Origin: Symbiodinium natans
Lineage: Eukaryota > Sar > Dinophyceae > Suessiales > Symbiodiniaceae
Assembly: GCA_905221605.1 (NCBI GenBank)
Contig: CAJNDS010002566.1
Coordinates: 295,016 to 359,015, forward strand
Direction: 5' to 3'
Length of the DNA: 64,000 bases
Shown here: piece after piece, positions 53,601 through 63,198 of the stretch
Layout: each line of letters begins with the position of its first letter
How positions within the stretch are numbered: position 1 is the stretch's first letter
Program-made: the position numbers and the translations under genes
Notes under the pieces: generated by a model
Database searches by the model: none
What the model was told of the DNA's origin: nothing
Seen by the model: only the letters and a program-made list of their open reading frames with translations

Positions 53601-56171
53601 TCAGAACAAGAACGATTGCGCGTGGTGTGCTACATGCCCCACTCTTACCAGTCTTACACAAGTGAGATGGTCGAGCTGGAGCTGCCAGCCCCTGCCACAG
53701 CAGCTACTGTGAAGCAAAAGCTGAGGACCATCCTCGGAGTGGCAACTTCTCACTTGGTGGTCTATCATGCTGGCAACCTCCTGCCAGAGCTCCTGGAGCT
53801 CAGGAGAGCTGGGGTTACTGATGGCTCTCCGCTGGAGATGTTCACTTTCTCTCCACTTGCTCAGACATGCCACCGCAACAAGAAGGTGCGGGTAGTGCTG
53901 GTGCGGCAGGGTTTGTCGGGCTCGGTGATGCAGTTGGAGGTGGGAGCCTGTGAGTTGATCCTCTCCTTGAAATGTCGCATCTGGTCATTGCTGCCGCAAT
54001 CCCAGCAGCTGTCCAGCGGACCAAGTCACATGGACCTCTGGTTCAACTTGCAGCAAGTCGCTTGGACAGTTAGCAGTGAGATTTGTGGAAGAGTCTTAAG
54101 TTTTGTGATGTTTGTGTCGTGCACGATCAGCGTCACTCACGTGCTGGCTTGGGCACATGTTGTTCCATTATTTCATGAGGTGGGCGACGGCTTCCGCAGC
54201 GGCACCCTCCTCTCGGACGATCGTTGTGTTGGGGACTACGTGGACTGCGCAGATGAGATCATGCTTGAGTCTGACTTACATCGTCAGGGGAGAGAGAAGA
54301 TCCGGCGTGCGAAGGCACGCGGCCGCTATCTCGATAGAATCACTGTATCTCAGCTTCATCAAATCATGGGAAGTTGACTCAATGTAGATTGGCATGCTTG
54401 GTCGTATTGCTGATGAAATTGGACGCCAACATCTCAGGCAAGTAGGTCTGGTAATATACTGTAAGGGCTACATTTCTGCACACTCACATTCTAGTCATCT
54501 TGGTGAACATGTTACCAGCAATGCATTAAGCCGTTATGCCGGTTACATTCACATGTGGACTAATTGTAGCCCGACAAGTTGCAGGGTGAGTCTCGCTTCA
54601 GGTAGTCAAGCAGCTCTTCAACGCCTTTATTGACAGGTCATTGGCCTACAACAACCCCTGTGCCATTGGCTTGGTATGCTTCGGTGATTCTGTAGAGGTC
54701 CGCTGTGAGCTTACTCCTGCCTACGAGAGCTTTCGCGACAGCATTTCTGAAGTGAAGCCTGATGGAAACACTCGGCTCTTCGATGCCGTGCCTCGGCTTT
54801 CCTTACCAGACCCTTCAAGAGAATCAGCTGATGCAGCCACGCCGTGGACAAACTGAACTTTGCTGGTGAAAATAGGCACATGCTCATCTATGCGCGTTGC
54901 ATAAAACCTGGCCTCCTCAGCGCAATCAATCCGAAGCTTAGACAAGTCATGCACAAAGAAAGGAAGGGAACCAGGTAACCATATGAAGGCCTTCCCGGAT
55001 TCAACATCCAAACCGGTGCTCCGAACAACTGGACAGTTGTCCAACATGTAGTGGTTGGCGAGAGGCATATTGTCGGATGCAAATCCCAAACTCTGAGAGC
55101 CAGGCTGAGGTCCACCTCCTGTGTGGAACGTAACAGGGCTCGCTGAGCGCGCAAGAAACGACCTGTATGACTCCGACGGAATTCCCTGGTCTGCCAGCGC
55201 TCGCGCCGATCCAAGATGCCGACCAGCAGCTGTGTCATCAAGCAGCTGAAATGCTGGATGTTTGGAAGACCCGGGAACTTGCGAAACCAGGGAGGAAGGG
55301 GACGCCTCCGAAACTCAGGCTTGTAGTTCTTTCCGACGGCTGCGACACGAGCTCTCACAAGAAAGCTCCTCAGGTCGCGCATTTCTTACAGAAGAAGGGT
55401 GTGCTTGCGGATGCTGTGATGATCGGCAACGAAAGCAACCCTGACCTTCACGCAATCTGCAAAGCGAGCGGAGGCTACGTCTTTCGGCCACCCAGCCTCA
55501 AAGATGCGGTGCGCTTGAACGAGTTGGAGACCTTCTTGTTCAGCCTGGAGCGGCCTTGCATGGGCCCGCGGAACATGCCTTTGGCTTCTCAGGCATGCCT
55601 TGCAGCTTTTGGCCCGGCCCGGTATCCACCGGACCCATGCAGCGAGGACCAGGTTCCCCCTCGAAGGCGGCCCCCACAACTGGATGCGTGCGTACATGGC
55701 TTGCAAGACGCCCTGCATCAGACGCAGGAGGGAGCCCTTGGAGCCCTGGGAGCCCTGGGAGCAGCCGCAGCTAAGGAAGGTGCCGAGAGAAGTCGAAGGA
55801 TCCTGGCCGAGATGCGTCACCTGCATAGGGAGCCGCACCCAGCTTTCGACATCTTCCCCAACTGTGATGACATCGGGTGTTGGAAAGTGACAGTTTCTGG
55901 CCCAGAGGGGACACCGTACACTGGAGGAGTGTGGCTGCTCTACATCATATTTCCAGCGGAGTTTCCTGTGGAGCCTCCAGAGATTCGGTTCATCACGCCT
56001 ATCAAGCACTGCAACATTAACCAGCACGGGCGAGTGTGCCATTCCATCCTGGGCCGGAACTGGACACGCGAGACAAAGGTCAGGAACCTCCTGGAGAGCC
56101 TCTATGGTCTGCTGTTGTCCCCGGACGTGGATGATCCACTAGACAGCTCCCTGGCTGAGCTCAGCACCTGA
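48233..56171 (+). CDS. Ubiquitin E2-E3 fusion: UBL, RING, vWA, U-box, UBLs, UBC
   Basis: Nine exons: 48233-48700, 48894-49018, 49308-49494, 49602-50209, 51776-52268, 52437-54056, 54180-54344, 54602-54787, 55227-56171. They total 4,797 bases, divisible by three, with all phases agreeing (about 1,598 residues). In order: a ubiquitin-like start (MLRLHVRLRKEG) with an acidic tail; helices; a RING (CSIC, CHHFFHAEC, CPCC) followed by a ubiquitin-like stretch; a helical region; a von Willebrand A start with MIDAS DVSDS (53013-53027); a U-box (EFCCPITRSLM...GFTYESDAI); two ubiquitin-like segments; the rest of the vWA (NAFIDRSLAYNN, DGNTRLFDA, VVLSDGCDTSS); and a UBC fold (GPEGTPYTGG, HCNINQHGRVCHSIL) with likely catalytic Cys at 56037-56039. 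RING and U-box recruit E2 enzymes and the UBC carries ubiquitin, so autonomous ubiquitin transfer is inferred. Exon 3 onward is strong; exons 1-2 could be a separate gene. Confidence 0.8.
50628..50712. repeat. (CA)n microsatellite followed by poly-A
   Basis: Almost pure CA repeat of about 70 bases with one CCCA interruption, ending in a run of A. It causes poly-Cys/Val frames on the minus strand. Confidence 0.95.
51509..51650 (+). repeat. Dispersed repeat, copy 2
   Basis: Matches the copy at 42558 from CCGAGGAGGTTCTGC through CTAGAATCCTAGAAGCTG, a longer (ATC)n run, and CAGTTTATTGCAG to AGTAGTAGCAGGAGG. It sits in an intron of the E2-E3 gene in the same orientation. Confidence 0.75.
54830..55115 (-). 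mobile_element. Probable antisense retrotransposon fragment in an intron
   Basis: On the minus strand a frame of about 120 residues reads GFASDNMPLANHYMLDNCPV, VESGKAFIWLPGSLPFFV and ATRIDEHVPIFTSKVQF. From memory this resembles a region of dinoflagellate Ty1/copia-type polyproteins (a LDN/LDT-G..RS motif followed by a GKAF.W.P..LPFFV stretch). It lies wholly inside the 54788-55226 intron of the E2-E3 gene, opposite in direction. No reverse transcriptase or LTR is nearby, so it is a remnant at most. Confidence 0.35.
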
Positions 56172-56855
56172 AGATCCTGAATCGCATGATTTCTTACGTT
56201 GCAGGCTCAGGTCTTAAGACACACAGACCTGTCCCAGGTACGCTGGCGCTGGCCTTCTACGATGACAGTGGGCTTTACGAATCGTCGATTGTGGACCACG
56301 TGCAAAGGCACGCTCAGTGCAAGACCAGGGCTGACTGGCTGGCGCTGCTGTCTGCCCCAGAAGAGCAGCCATCACCGGCGAATCACCGGGACCCTCCAGG
56401 TCCTAAGGGCCCACCTGATGATGTGTGAGACGAAAGTTGCCGAAGCAAGTCATGGACTACACTCTTATGGTCCAAGTACTGTCTGGTATGACTGTTATTT
56501 GTACGCATGCATACACTGCGGGAGTTCCATTGTGCCACATCGTGCAGCCGTGGCCTTGAAGCACAGATCGCTGGGCAAACAGGCCTCAAGCGCCCGCATT
56601 GGCAGCGAAAATGCTGAGACTGTGACACTGAGATTTGCGTGTTTCTGCGTGTCTGTGTGACAACCATCGACATGTGGATGACCACATATACCAAGTTTGT
56701 TCGTCATCCAGCACGCCCGCAGAGGCGCCTAGAAGTGGATGGCCATGTACAAGGCTCACACAGACATTGAATTTTAAAAAAGGAGTGATACCTGAGAACA
56801 TATCCTTAAACATGTGGCATTGTTTTGTCGAGCGCTGGCCCAGAGTTCTTGCATC

Positions 56856-56954
<99 letters not shown>

Positions 56955-57421
56955 GTCTAGTTGCTTTGCACATGCTTGCTTTGAATACCCACTACCTGCT
57001 CTCCAAACATGCTTGGGGCTACTATGGTTGCGAATTTAGGAATAGCAAAAGGACCGACGCCAACTTCATAGGTTTTGAAAGCATCAAGTTTCGGATCAAG
57101 AGTGAGATCGAGCCGTTCAACGTAAAAGAGCATCAAAGACAAATCATTGTCATTGCAGCACTAGTATTCTGAAAGAGCAGGGTGGACGGCAGCATACTTC
57201 GGCACAAAGTGGATGTGGCCCTGAACCAACTCATAAAGCCATCGAGCAGTCGGCCGTTTCTGTGATGGTTGCTGACAAGTACGAGGCGGGTTCTGCCGGA
57301 ATAGACAGTGCCATCGATCAGGGGAAAGTCAAGAATACACTTGCGCGCGCAGCATGTGCATTCATGCTGACCCTCGCATTTCTTCTGGCAGTGTCTTGGA
57401 AGGTTGAGCAACTTTCGCACC
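56172..57421. other. Intergenic region with CTG array
   Basis: No supportable gene. The poly-Cys and poly-Ala frames at 56635-57172 are readings of the CTG repeat. Confidence 0.6.
56857..56952 (+). repeat. (TGC/CTG)32 trinucleotide array
   Basis: Ninety-six bases of perfect trinucleotide repeat, 32 units, between GCATCA and TTGTCTAG. Confidence 0.98.
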
Positions 57422-58249
57422 ATGGTTTCGAACCGCTTGGCGCTTCTCAGTCTGCTGCTTGTCTTGCCAGCCGTTGGCCAGTGCGACGAAGGCACCTGCT
57501 AAAGCCTCCACCAGATTTCAGCTGTCAGGTGGGCTTCGGCAAAGGGGCGGCCGGTGCGGGGAATACGATCACATTCGCACGCTGCACAGGCATTGGCGAG
57601 GTTGTCGATATGATCCGACTTGTGGGCGGCGCCCGCTCCGAGAAGTATGTCCTCTCTTTCGATGTGCTGCGGCCACACAGAGGTTTTGCGTCTGCCCGAA
57701 GAACACTTCGCTCAGTCGCCTGCTGAAGACAGCTTGTTGGAGATTGCATTCCTGTCAGGATTGACCTCGGCGCTGCAATCGCGGCCGATCAAAGTCAAGT
57801 GGTCAATGGCATGGGTGCTTGACATAGCGGGACCTGCTGCATCATGCACGCTTCAACGACACCGTATTGGTGCCGATCATTCCCTTATGCGCCATCCGGG
57901 CGATAAACCAAGACAGTGCCGCTTTGACGAGCGCTCTTCCCTTTGAGCTGGAAGTGGATGTCATGCCTCCAGCAAGGCCCATTGGCGCGGCGATCCCGGA
58001 AATGACCATCTTGGAGTTGTTAGTCCTTCTGAATGGCTACACCATGCACATGCACCGACGTTTTGTTGGGCTGCGGTTTTGCTTGACTTTCCAGGATTAG
58101 CACTCGGCAGTTCAACGCTCACATTCTTTGAGCAGGCTGCGACGTCCAAGTTTTCAAGTCAAGCGGGGCATGCAACGGGGAGAGGACAAGCGACAGATGC
58201 CAGCGCTGGTCAACAGCAGCTTTGCAGAGGCGTTCTTAGTTGCGCGTAA
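57422..58249 (+). CDS. Candidate secreted protein gene, unresolved exons
   Basis: ATG 57422 begins a classical signal peptide (MVSNRLALLSLLLVLPAVGQ, then CDEGT) with a possible GC donor at GGCACCT|GCTAAAG. After CTGTCAG a frame reads VGFGKGAAGAGNTITFARCT and VLSFDVLRPHR (about 57531-57680). A third frame after GACATAG at about 57828 reads RDLLHHARFND and PIIPLCAIRAINQDSAALTS. A fourth piece follows TTAG near 58100 (Ser/Ala/Gln-rich) to TAA at 58249. The piece between about 57682 and 57827 has a different open frame (VLRLPEEHFAQSP) with no room for an intron, so a frameshift or misplaced boundary is likely. I recognise no family; it may be a pseudogene. Confidence 0.3.
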
Positions 58250-60298
58250 GTGCACCCAAGAGAAGTGGATTGCCATGTGCAATTCTGACAGAGCTGCGAG
58301 TCGTGGTGAGCAGCTCGTGCCGAGTTTGAGACGGATTCTTCTTGCATCAGGGTCAAGTTAGAAGCACGGACCAGCGGGTTGAAGTTGAGCTCCCACGTTC
58401 GATGAAGAGGCCACACTTCAGAGCTTTCTACGAAACACCAGCCCAGACTTAAGTAACTTGTGAAAATAATGCACATCTCGATGCCAGAGTGATGGTGTGG
58501 TTTCATCCAGACAGTCTCAGAACAGGAATCAAAACGGGGTGGTCCGAGTTGCCCCCCCTCCCCCACGCCCCATTCCTTGCGACATCTTGCGACAGCTGCT
58601 TCTGAGATCTGAGCCCCCCGGGCTTCGAAATGAGGACTGCCCGATCCACCTTTGACGCTGTGAGGTTTAGGGTTTAGGGTTTAGGGTTTAGGGTTTAGGG
58701 TTTAGGGTTTAGGGTTTAGGGTTTAGGGTTTAGGGTTTAGGGTTTAGGGTTTAGGGTTTAGGGTTTAGGGTTTAGGGTTTAGGGGAACGGGCCTGCAGAC
58801 GCTGTTAAGGGCTTCGCGCAGACACAGTCACGCAAAACAAGTACAAGTATGATAAGTATGTGTGGATGTTGATGCACGATGGGATGGGAACAAAAGAGCT
58901 TTCGCCCTTGACGGTGAAGGCTCCTGAAGCATTGAACGCAGGAACGTATGGGCCTCCACATGGCCATTTAGCGCCTCGCTGAGAAGTCTGAGAAGTTTGT
59001 CATAACGCTACACTCACATATGCAGCCCTCTGAAGCCGGGCTTCGCATCGGCAATGCCGAGATCTCTGGGCATTGTGTGCACCAAGGGAGGGGACATACG
59101 ACAAACCTGCAGGGCCCTCACCAAACCCTGCGAGCGCCAAAGGAGGGACATCCGACAAACCTCTAGGAAACCCCAGGGACCGCAAGCAGCTAAGTGGTGG
59201 CTTGGGACACTAAAGCAAATCTTGCAAGGCCTCACGCAAAACCCACCACGCTTGAACATCTCATTTACTTTCACCTCTGAAATCCTGTTTCCTCACAAGA
59301 GCCTAAAAGAGGGTGGTTTAAATGAATTGAGATGTTCAGCTCCATATAACACGCTTTGCAGGCGGGAGGGGGCCTGCTTTGAGAGGAAGCGATTTACCTC
59401 CAAGCTGCTGTGCTACCAAGCTTGATTCAGGGCGAAAATGGGTGTGGGAGTGCCGCATGGAAGTAATGCATTCCAGTTGACGACAGCATCGTGCGCGCTG
59501 CGGTTTTGAATTTTGGTTCGCAGCACAGCTGCTGCCAGATTAAGCGGAAATCACATGGCAGCACATCGTTCACCAGCTTTCTTGTTCGGCCACGTTTGCT
59601 GTGTCATTTTCCCACAGCATTGTGCAGTAGGCGCTCTAAGATTTTCTTGTGCCAGTCGTTTCGACATGCTTGTGCGAAGAAAGTCGGCGGTAGCAACAGA
59701 AATTCTCAGAGTGTGGGTTTAGGGTTTCAGTTTAGGGTTCGGATGGGTTCATGCAAGGTTGAGAGTGCGACAGCTAGCTGCAGTTACCGCATGTAGCTTT
59801 TTCACAGTTTAACCTTGGACAATTCTTGTAAGTGTGTTAGTAGGCCATACACAGAGCATGGCCCGTGAGATTTTCAGCTTGTGGAAGGCGGTGGCCTGTT
59901 TCTTGGCACGTCAAGACTTTGGTTTGTCAAAGCTTATCCACATGCTCTTGGTGTGGACTCGGTAGCTTCCGGCGTGACCTCGTCTCATGAGTCGAGGTTT
60001 CTTGGCAGTCCTGCTGCTGCAGCTTAGCTGTTCGATGGGATTTGATTAAAAGCCTCAGGCATGCTCAAGGCTGGGAATTGGGATGTCAGATTTCAATACG
60101 GATCCCCATGCCGCTAGTGGGTCGAGAAGTCAGGCCGCAGAGTGGCCGTAGCCTGTAAAAAAAAAGGCCATCAAAGTCTGAGTGCCACTGCAAATTGCTG
60201 AGTCTGGTGGTTTCGGCTGCTTCCGCACCATGCCGCGCCATTCGGCACAAGCTAAGGCTTCTACACTGTGCTACCTTGAGGCTTCTGGCTACTGCAAG
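58250..60298. other. Intergenic region with telomere-type array
   Basis: Apart from the (TTTAGGG)17 array and a small TTTAGGG-like patch at about 59715-59745, only short frames occur. GGGACATCCGACAAACCT-like words repeat at about 59085 and 59143. Confidence 0.5.
58666..58784 (+). repeat. Perfect interstitial (TTTAGGG)17 array
   Basis: Seventeen uninterrupted copies of TTTAGGG (119 bases) in one orientation, embedded in unique sequence on both sides. The heptamer is the plant-type telomere repeat also reported for dinoflagellates. Confidence 0.98.
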
Positions 60299-62241
60299 GT
60301 CTGTTGCGTTCATCGCGCATGCTGGAAGTCATGGCAAATCGCTTTGCAATGTCATCAAGGGTTTCATGGCACAAGGCTGCACATGGTGGGCGAGATGCCC
60401 AGAGGTCATTTGTCAGGTCGACCATGGTGAACAGTTTCATCACAAGAGCGATGTTTCCATGGAGTCTAGCTTGCATGTGTTGCTCTTGCGTGACCCTCGT
60501 GACGTGGCCACTGCTCTGCGACACAAGAACTGCGCCAGTACATACGAATGTGCCATCCAACGTATCCGGGCTGTGTCCAATTGGACAGAAGCTCGATATC
60601 GTGAGCATTCAGAGTTGCCTGGGTCTTTTCTATTGTTTTTTGAGGATGTGGCTGTACACCCCGAGGAAACCCTACGTTCCCTCACAAGCTTTCTCGGCCT
60701 CGAGCTGTCCTTAAACGATAAAGAAATAGGATCCTGGCGAACTGCCACACAGCATGGGGTTATTTGTCAGACGAGATCTGCGTACCCGTCTTGGATTGCC
60801 AGCTATGTTAGCTCCGTGATGGGAGAGGAGCTTTCCCTTCATCTTTGGAACCATTGGGCATCCTGTAATGCAACTTGGGCCCCGGAGCCGTGCCATGGAA
60901 GGGCCGTGCTGGAGGTTCATGAGGGCCTGCATGGCGATGTGTGCCGCTGGCCTGAAGGTTCCTTCACATGTCCAGTCACGTGCAAAAAGTCGCAGGCCGA
61001 GTATTGTGTTGGAGCAAAGCAGCAGCCATGTCGAGCTGCAGCTATTGCTGATCATTGGCGGGCAGGATTTGTTCCAAATCCACTGACACCTCGTGTGATG
61101 CACACATTCTATGAGCAAAGTGCGCATGACGACCGGGAGAATGCCAGGCAACTTACCTTGGCAACTTGGGAGCCTTCGATGGGTTTGGGATTGGTTCTGT
61201 GGGAAGCACCTACCCAAAGTTCCTGAATCCATTTTGAGTCAGCTTTGCACCTTGAGCACAAGAAGAAGGCAAAGGAGTTATCACATGCTTGACCGCACTA
61301 AGGAGTATCACTGGCGGCGAGCTGGCTGGCACACTCGCGTGCTGCGCCTTGATGATGCCAAGAAGTCCCCGTTCTACAAGCAGCTCCTCCTGAGATTGAA
61401 CCGTATCCCACTTGGGCCAAATCCAGCTTACGAGAAGATGTGTTATATGCGCTACTTGGCCATGTCTGAAGCTGGTGGCGGGTGGATGAGTGACTATGAT
61501 ACATTGCCCATGCAGTTCCTCGCGAGCAGCGATCTGATGGACAACGGCCGGTTCACGGTGCTGCAAGGCCACGTTCCAGCACTTATGTCTGGAAGCCAGG
61601 AGGAATGGCGGCGCATTTCTGTTCTGCTCACCGAAAGCGCCTTGTTGATGACACGCCAGACACCCATGCCAAGATTGGTGTCGGACATGCACGCCATGGC
61701 AGGACTGGTCAACAAGTCAGGGCTCAAAAACAAATCTCTGGATGCATTGAATTCAATCAATGTGGTGGCGGACGCGCGTGACTACGTGCCCAAGTCTTAG
61801 CTTCTTCGAATGCTGTAGATGCAGTCAGGTTAGTCAGGGTTCCGGGGCACTCAGAGGACATATTTAAGCATGAGAACTTGAGCGATGCCGCCACCTCAAA
61901 CATGGCGCAAGCCATCTATCTTGGTCAGTTGAACCCTGCCACATCCATGAGAACTGGACGAAGAAGTGCTCGCACATTCACCCGAAAACACGTCTCACCC
62001 CGAGGCGGCACACGTCGGACTGCATCGACTTCCGGTCCTTTAATCTTGCCATCCATGTCTCCCACGCATCGTTGACGGAAGGGCTTGGCCTGGCGATGGC
62101 GAAGGTGGAGACGAAGCGTCCCGGCATCATGAACACGACAATGGAACGCTTCTGGAAATGCCACGAGATGAACACCGCAAAACAAGAGGGATTTCTTGCA
62201 CGAATCAAGAATCTTTATACGCGCGATATAATATTTAATTA
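60299..62241 (+). CDS. Sulfotransferase-glycosyltransferase fusion, C-terminal frame break
   Basis: Exons: about 60299-61169, 61303 to about 61797, and about 61836-62241. Exon 1 opens after CTGCAAG with SVAFIAHAGSHGKSLCN and contains LHVLLLRDPRDVATALRH and LLFFEDVAVHPEETLRSLTS, the PAPS-binding pattern of sulfotransferases, then a Cys-rich segment. Exon 2 reads EYHWRRAGWHTRVLRLDD, CYMRYLAMSEAGGGWMSDYD and TLPMQ, a DXD glycosyltransferase of the GT32-like type. Exon 3 reads PGHSEDIFKHENLSDAATSN, then after an apparent frame change near 61925 HENWTKKCSHIHPKTR and CIDFRSFNLAIHVSHASL, to TAA. The protein probably makes or sulfates cell-surface glycans in the secretory pathway. The 61170-61302 intron begins GA and ends AAG with GGAG repeated at both ends. 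The start exon is missing. Exon 3 runs straight into the AT-rich block, so its natural end may be lost. Confidence 0.65.
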
Positions 62242-63198
62242 ATACGAAGAGAATTCAATATTATAATTATCAGTGAATATGTGAACGTATGAATTATAAT
62301 ATAGTGAACGGAGTAAAAAAAGACCAGAGAATAACACTGATCGTCGGTCAGCAGCAAAAGATCATCGATCGTACGGGTGAAACCAGCTACGGTGCAAGTG
62401 ACATCCGCAAGAAAGATATGGTAGAAAAATCATCTCAAATGAAACAAAGAGCTCCCAGAACCACAATAGACGAAAAAACAGGCGAAATCCCAAGTGAGAC
62501 GGGCCACGATTGGGCAAATGCACCCACCACCACCCCCAATTGAGGGAAGACGCCAGAAAATAAGAGAGAATAACAAATGAATGAAAGAACTAAATTAAAA
62601 TATAAACGAACGTATTGAAATTCATGATTTTCATGAAATGAGAGAGAGAGAGAATGCCTTCATGCCCCGAAGAAGAAGAAGAGAATATATTATGGACTTC
62701 AATTTGAATATGTTCTCTTATTTCCTTTTTTATTTCGCGCTCTTTCTATTATTACTTCGTGGGACAATAATTCTTTGATGGTTTCATTCATATATTCATG
62801 AAGTTAAAATACAATTCGTACGTCTTAAAAAAAAACAAGTTAACACGCGTTTTGTTCGCGAATTTATTATTGTATTGGATTTTTAATGGGATGATCTTAA
62901 TGAATGGCATGTCTATATATGAAATATCATCATGAATAATATCAAAATATATTATTATAATGGGTATTCTTCATGGACGGACTCTTGGGCATATAAGGTG
63001 TCAATGAGATTGATGATATACGAAAGGAAAAATAAAGATTATCATTCTCTCCCCCAAAGGTCCGTATAATTTTGATATTATATTAGGGGCAAGGGGACGC
63101 GCGTTATAATATTTGGGAAATCATGGATATCTTATCTATCTAAGCTAAGGGGTCTCCTATAGATCATGAAATTAATTCTATCTTATATTGAAGGGTTT
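62210..63198. other. AT-rich block, no supportable gene
   Basis: Base composition changes sharply at about 62210 from GC-rich gene sequence to DNA dominated by A and T (runs such as ATATAATATTTAATTAATA), with GA repeats at about 62640-62652. The 84-residue frame at 62289-62543 is charged and unrecognised. Composition is unlike anything else in the window. Confidence 0.8.

Noticed and set aside
52057-54179. Reading the 54057-54179 segment as coding because the frame stays open
   Set aside because: It is flanked by CAA|GT and GAG and is 123 bases, a multiple of three; its translation is hydrophobic and out of character with the ubiquitin-like segment, so I treat it as an intron.
54888-56042. 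Long minus-strand frames opposite the vWA/UBC exon
   Set aside because: Shadows of the sense exon; only the + frame carries the vWA and UBC motifs.
56635-57172. Poly-Cys and poly-Ala proteins
   Set aside because: Translations of the CTG array in two frames, with no other protein-like content.
58666-58784. Chromosome end
   Set aside because: Unique sequence and a gene-sized region continue on both sides, so within this window it is an internal array.
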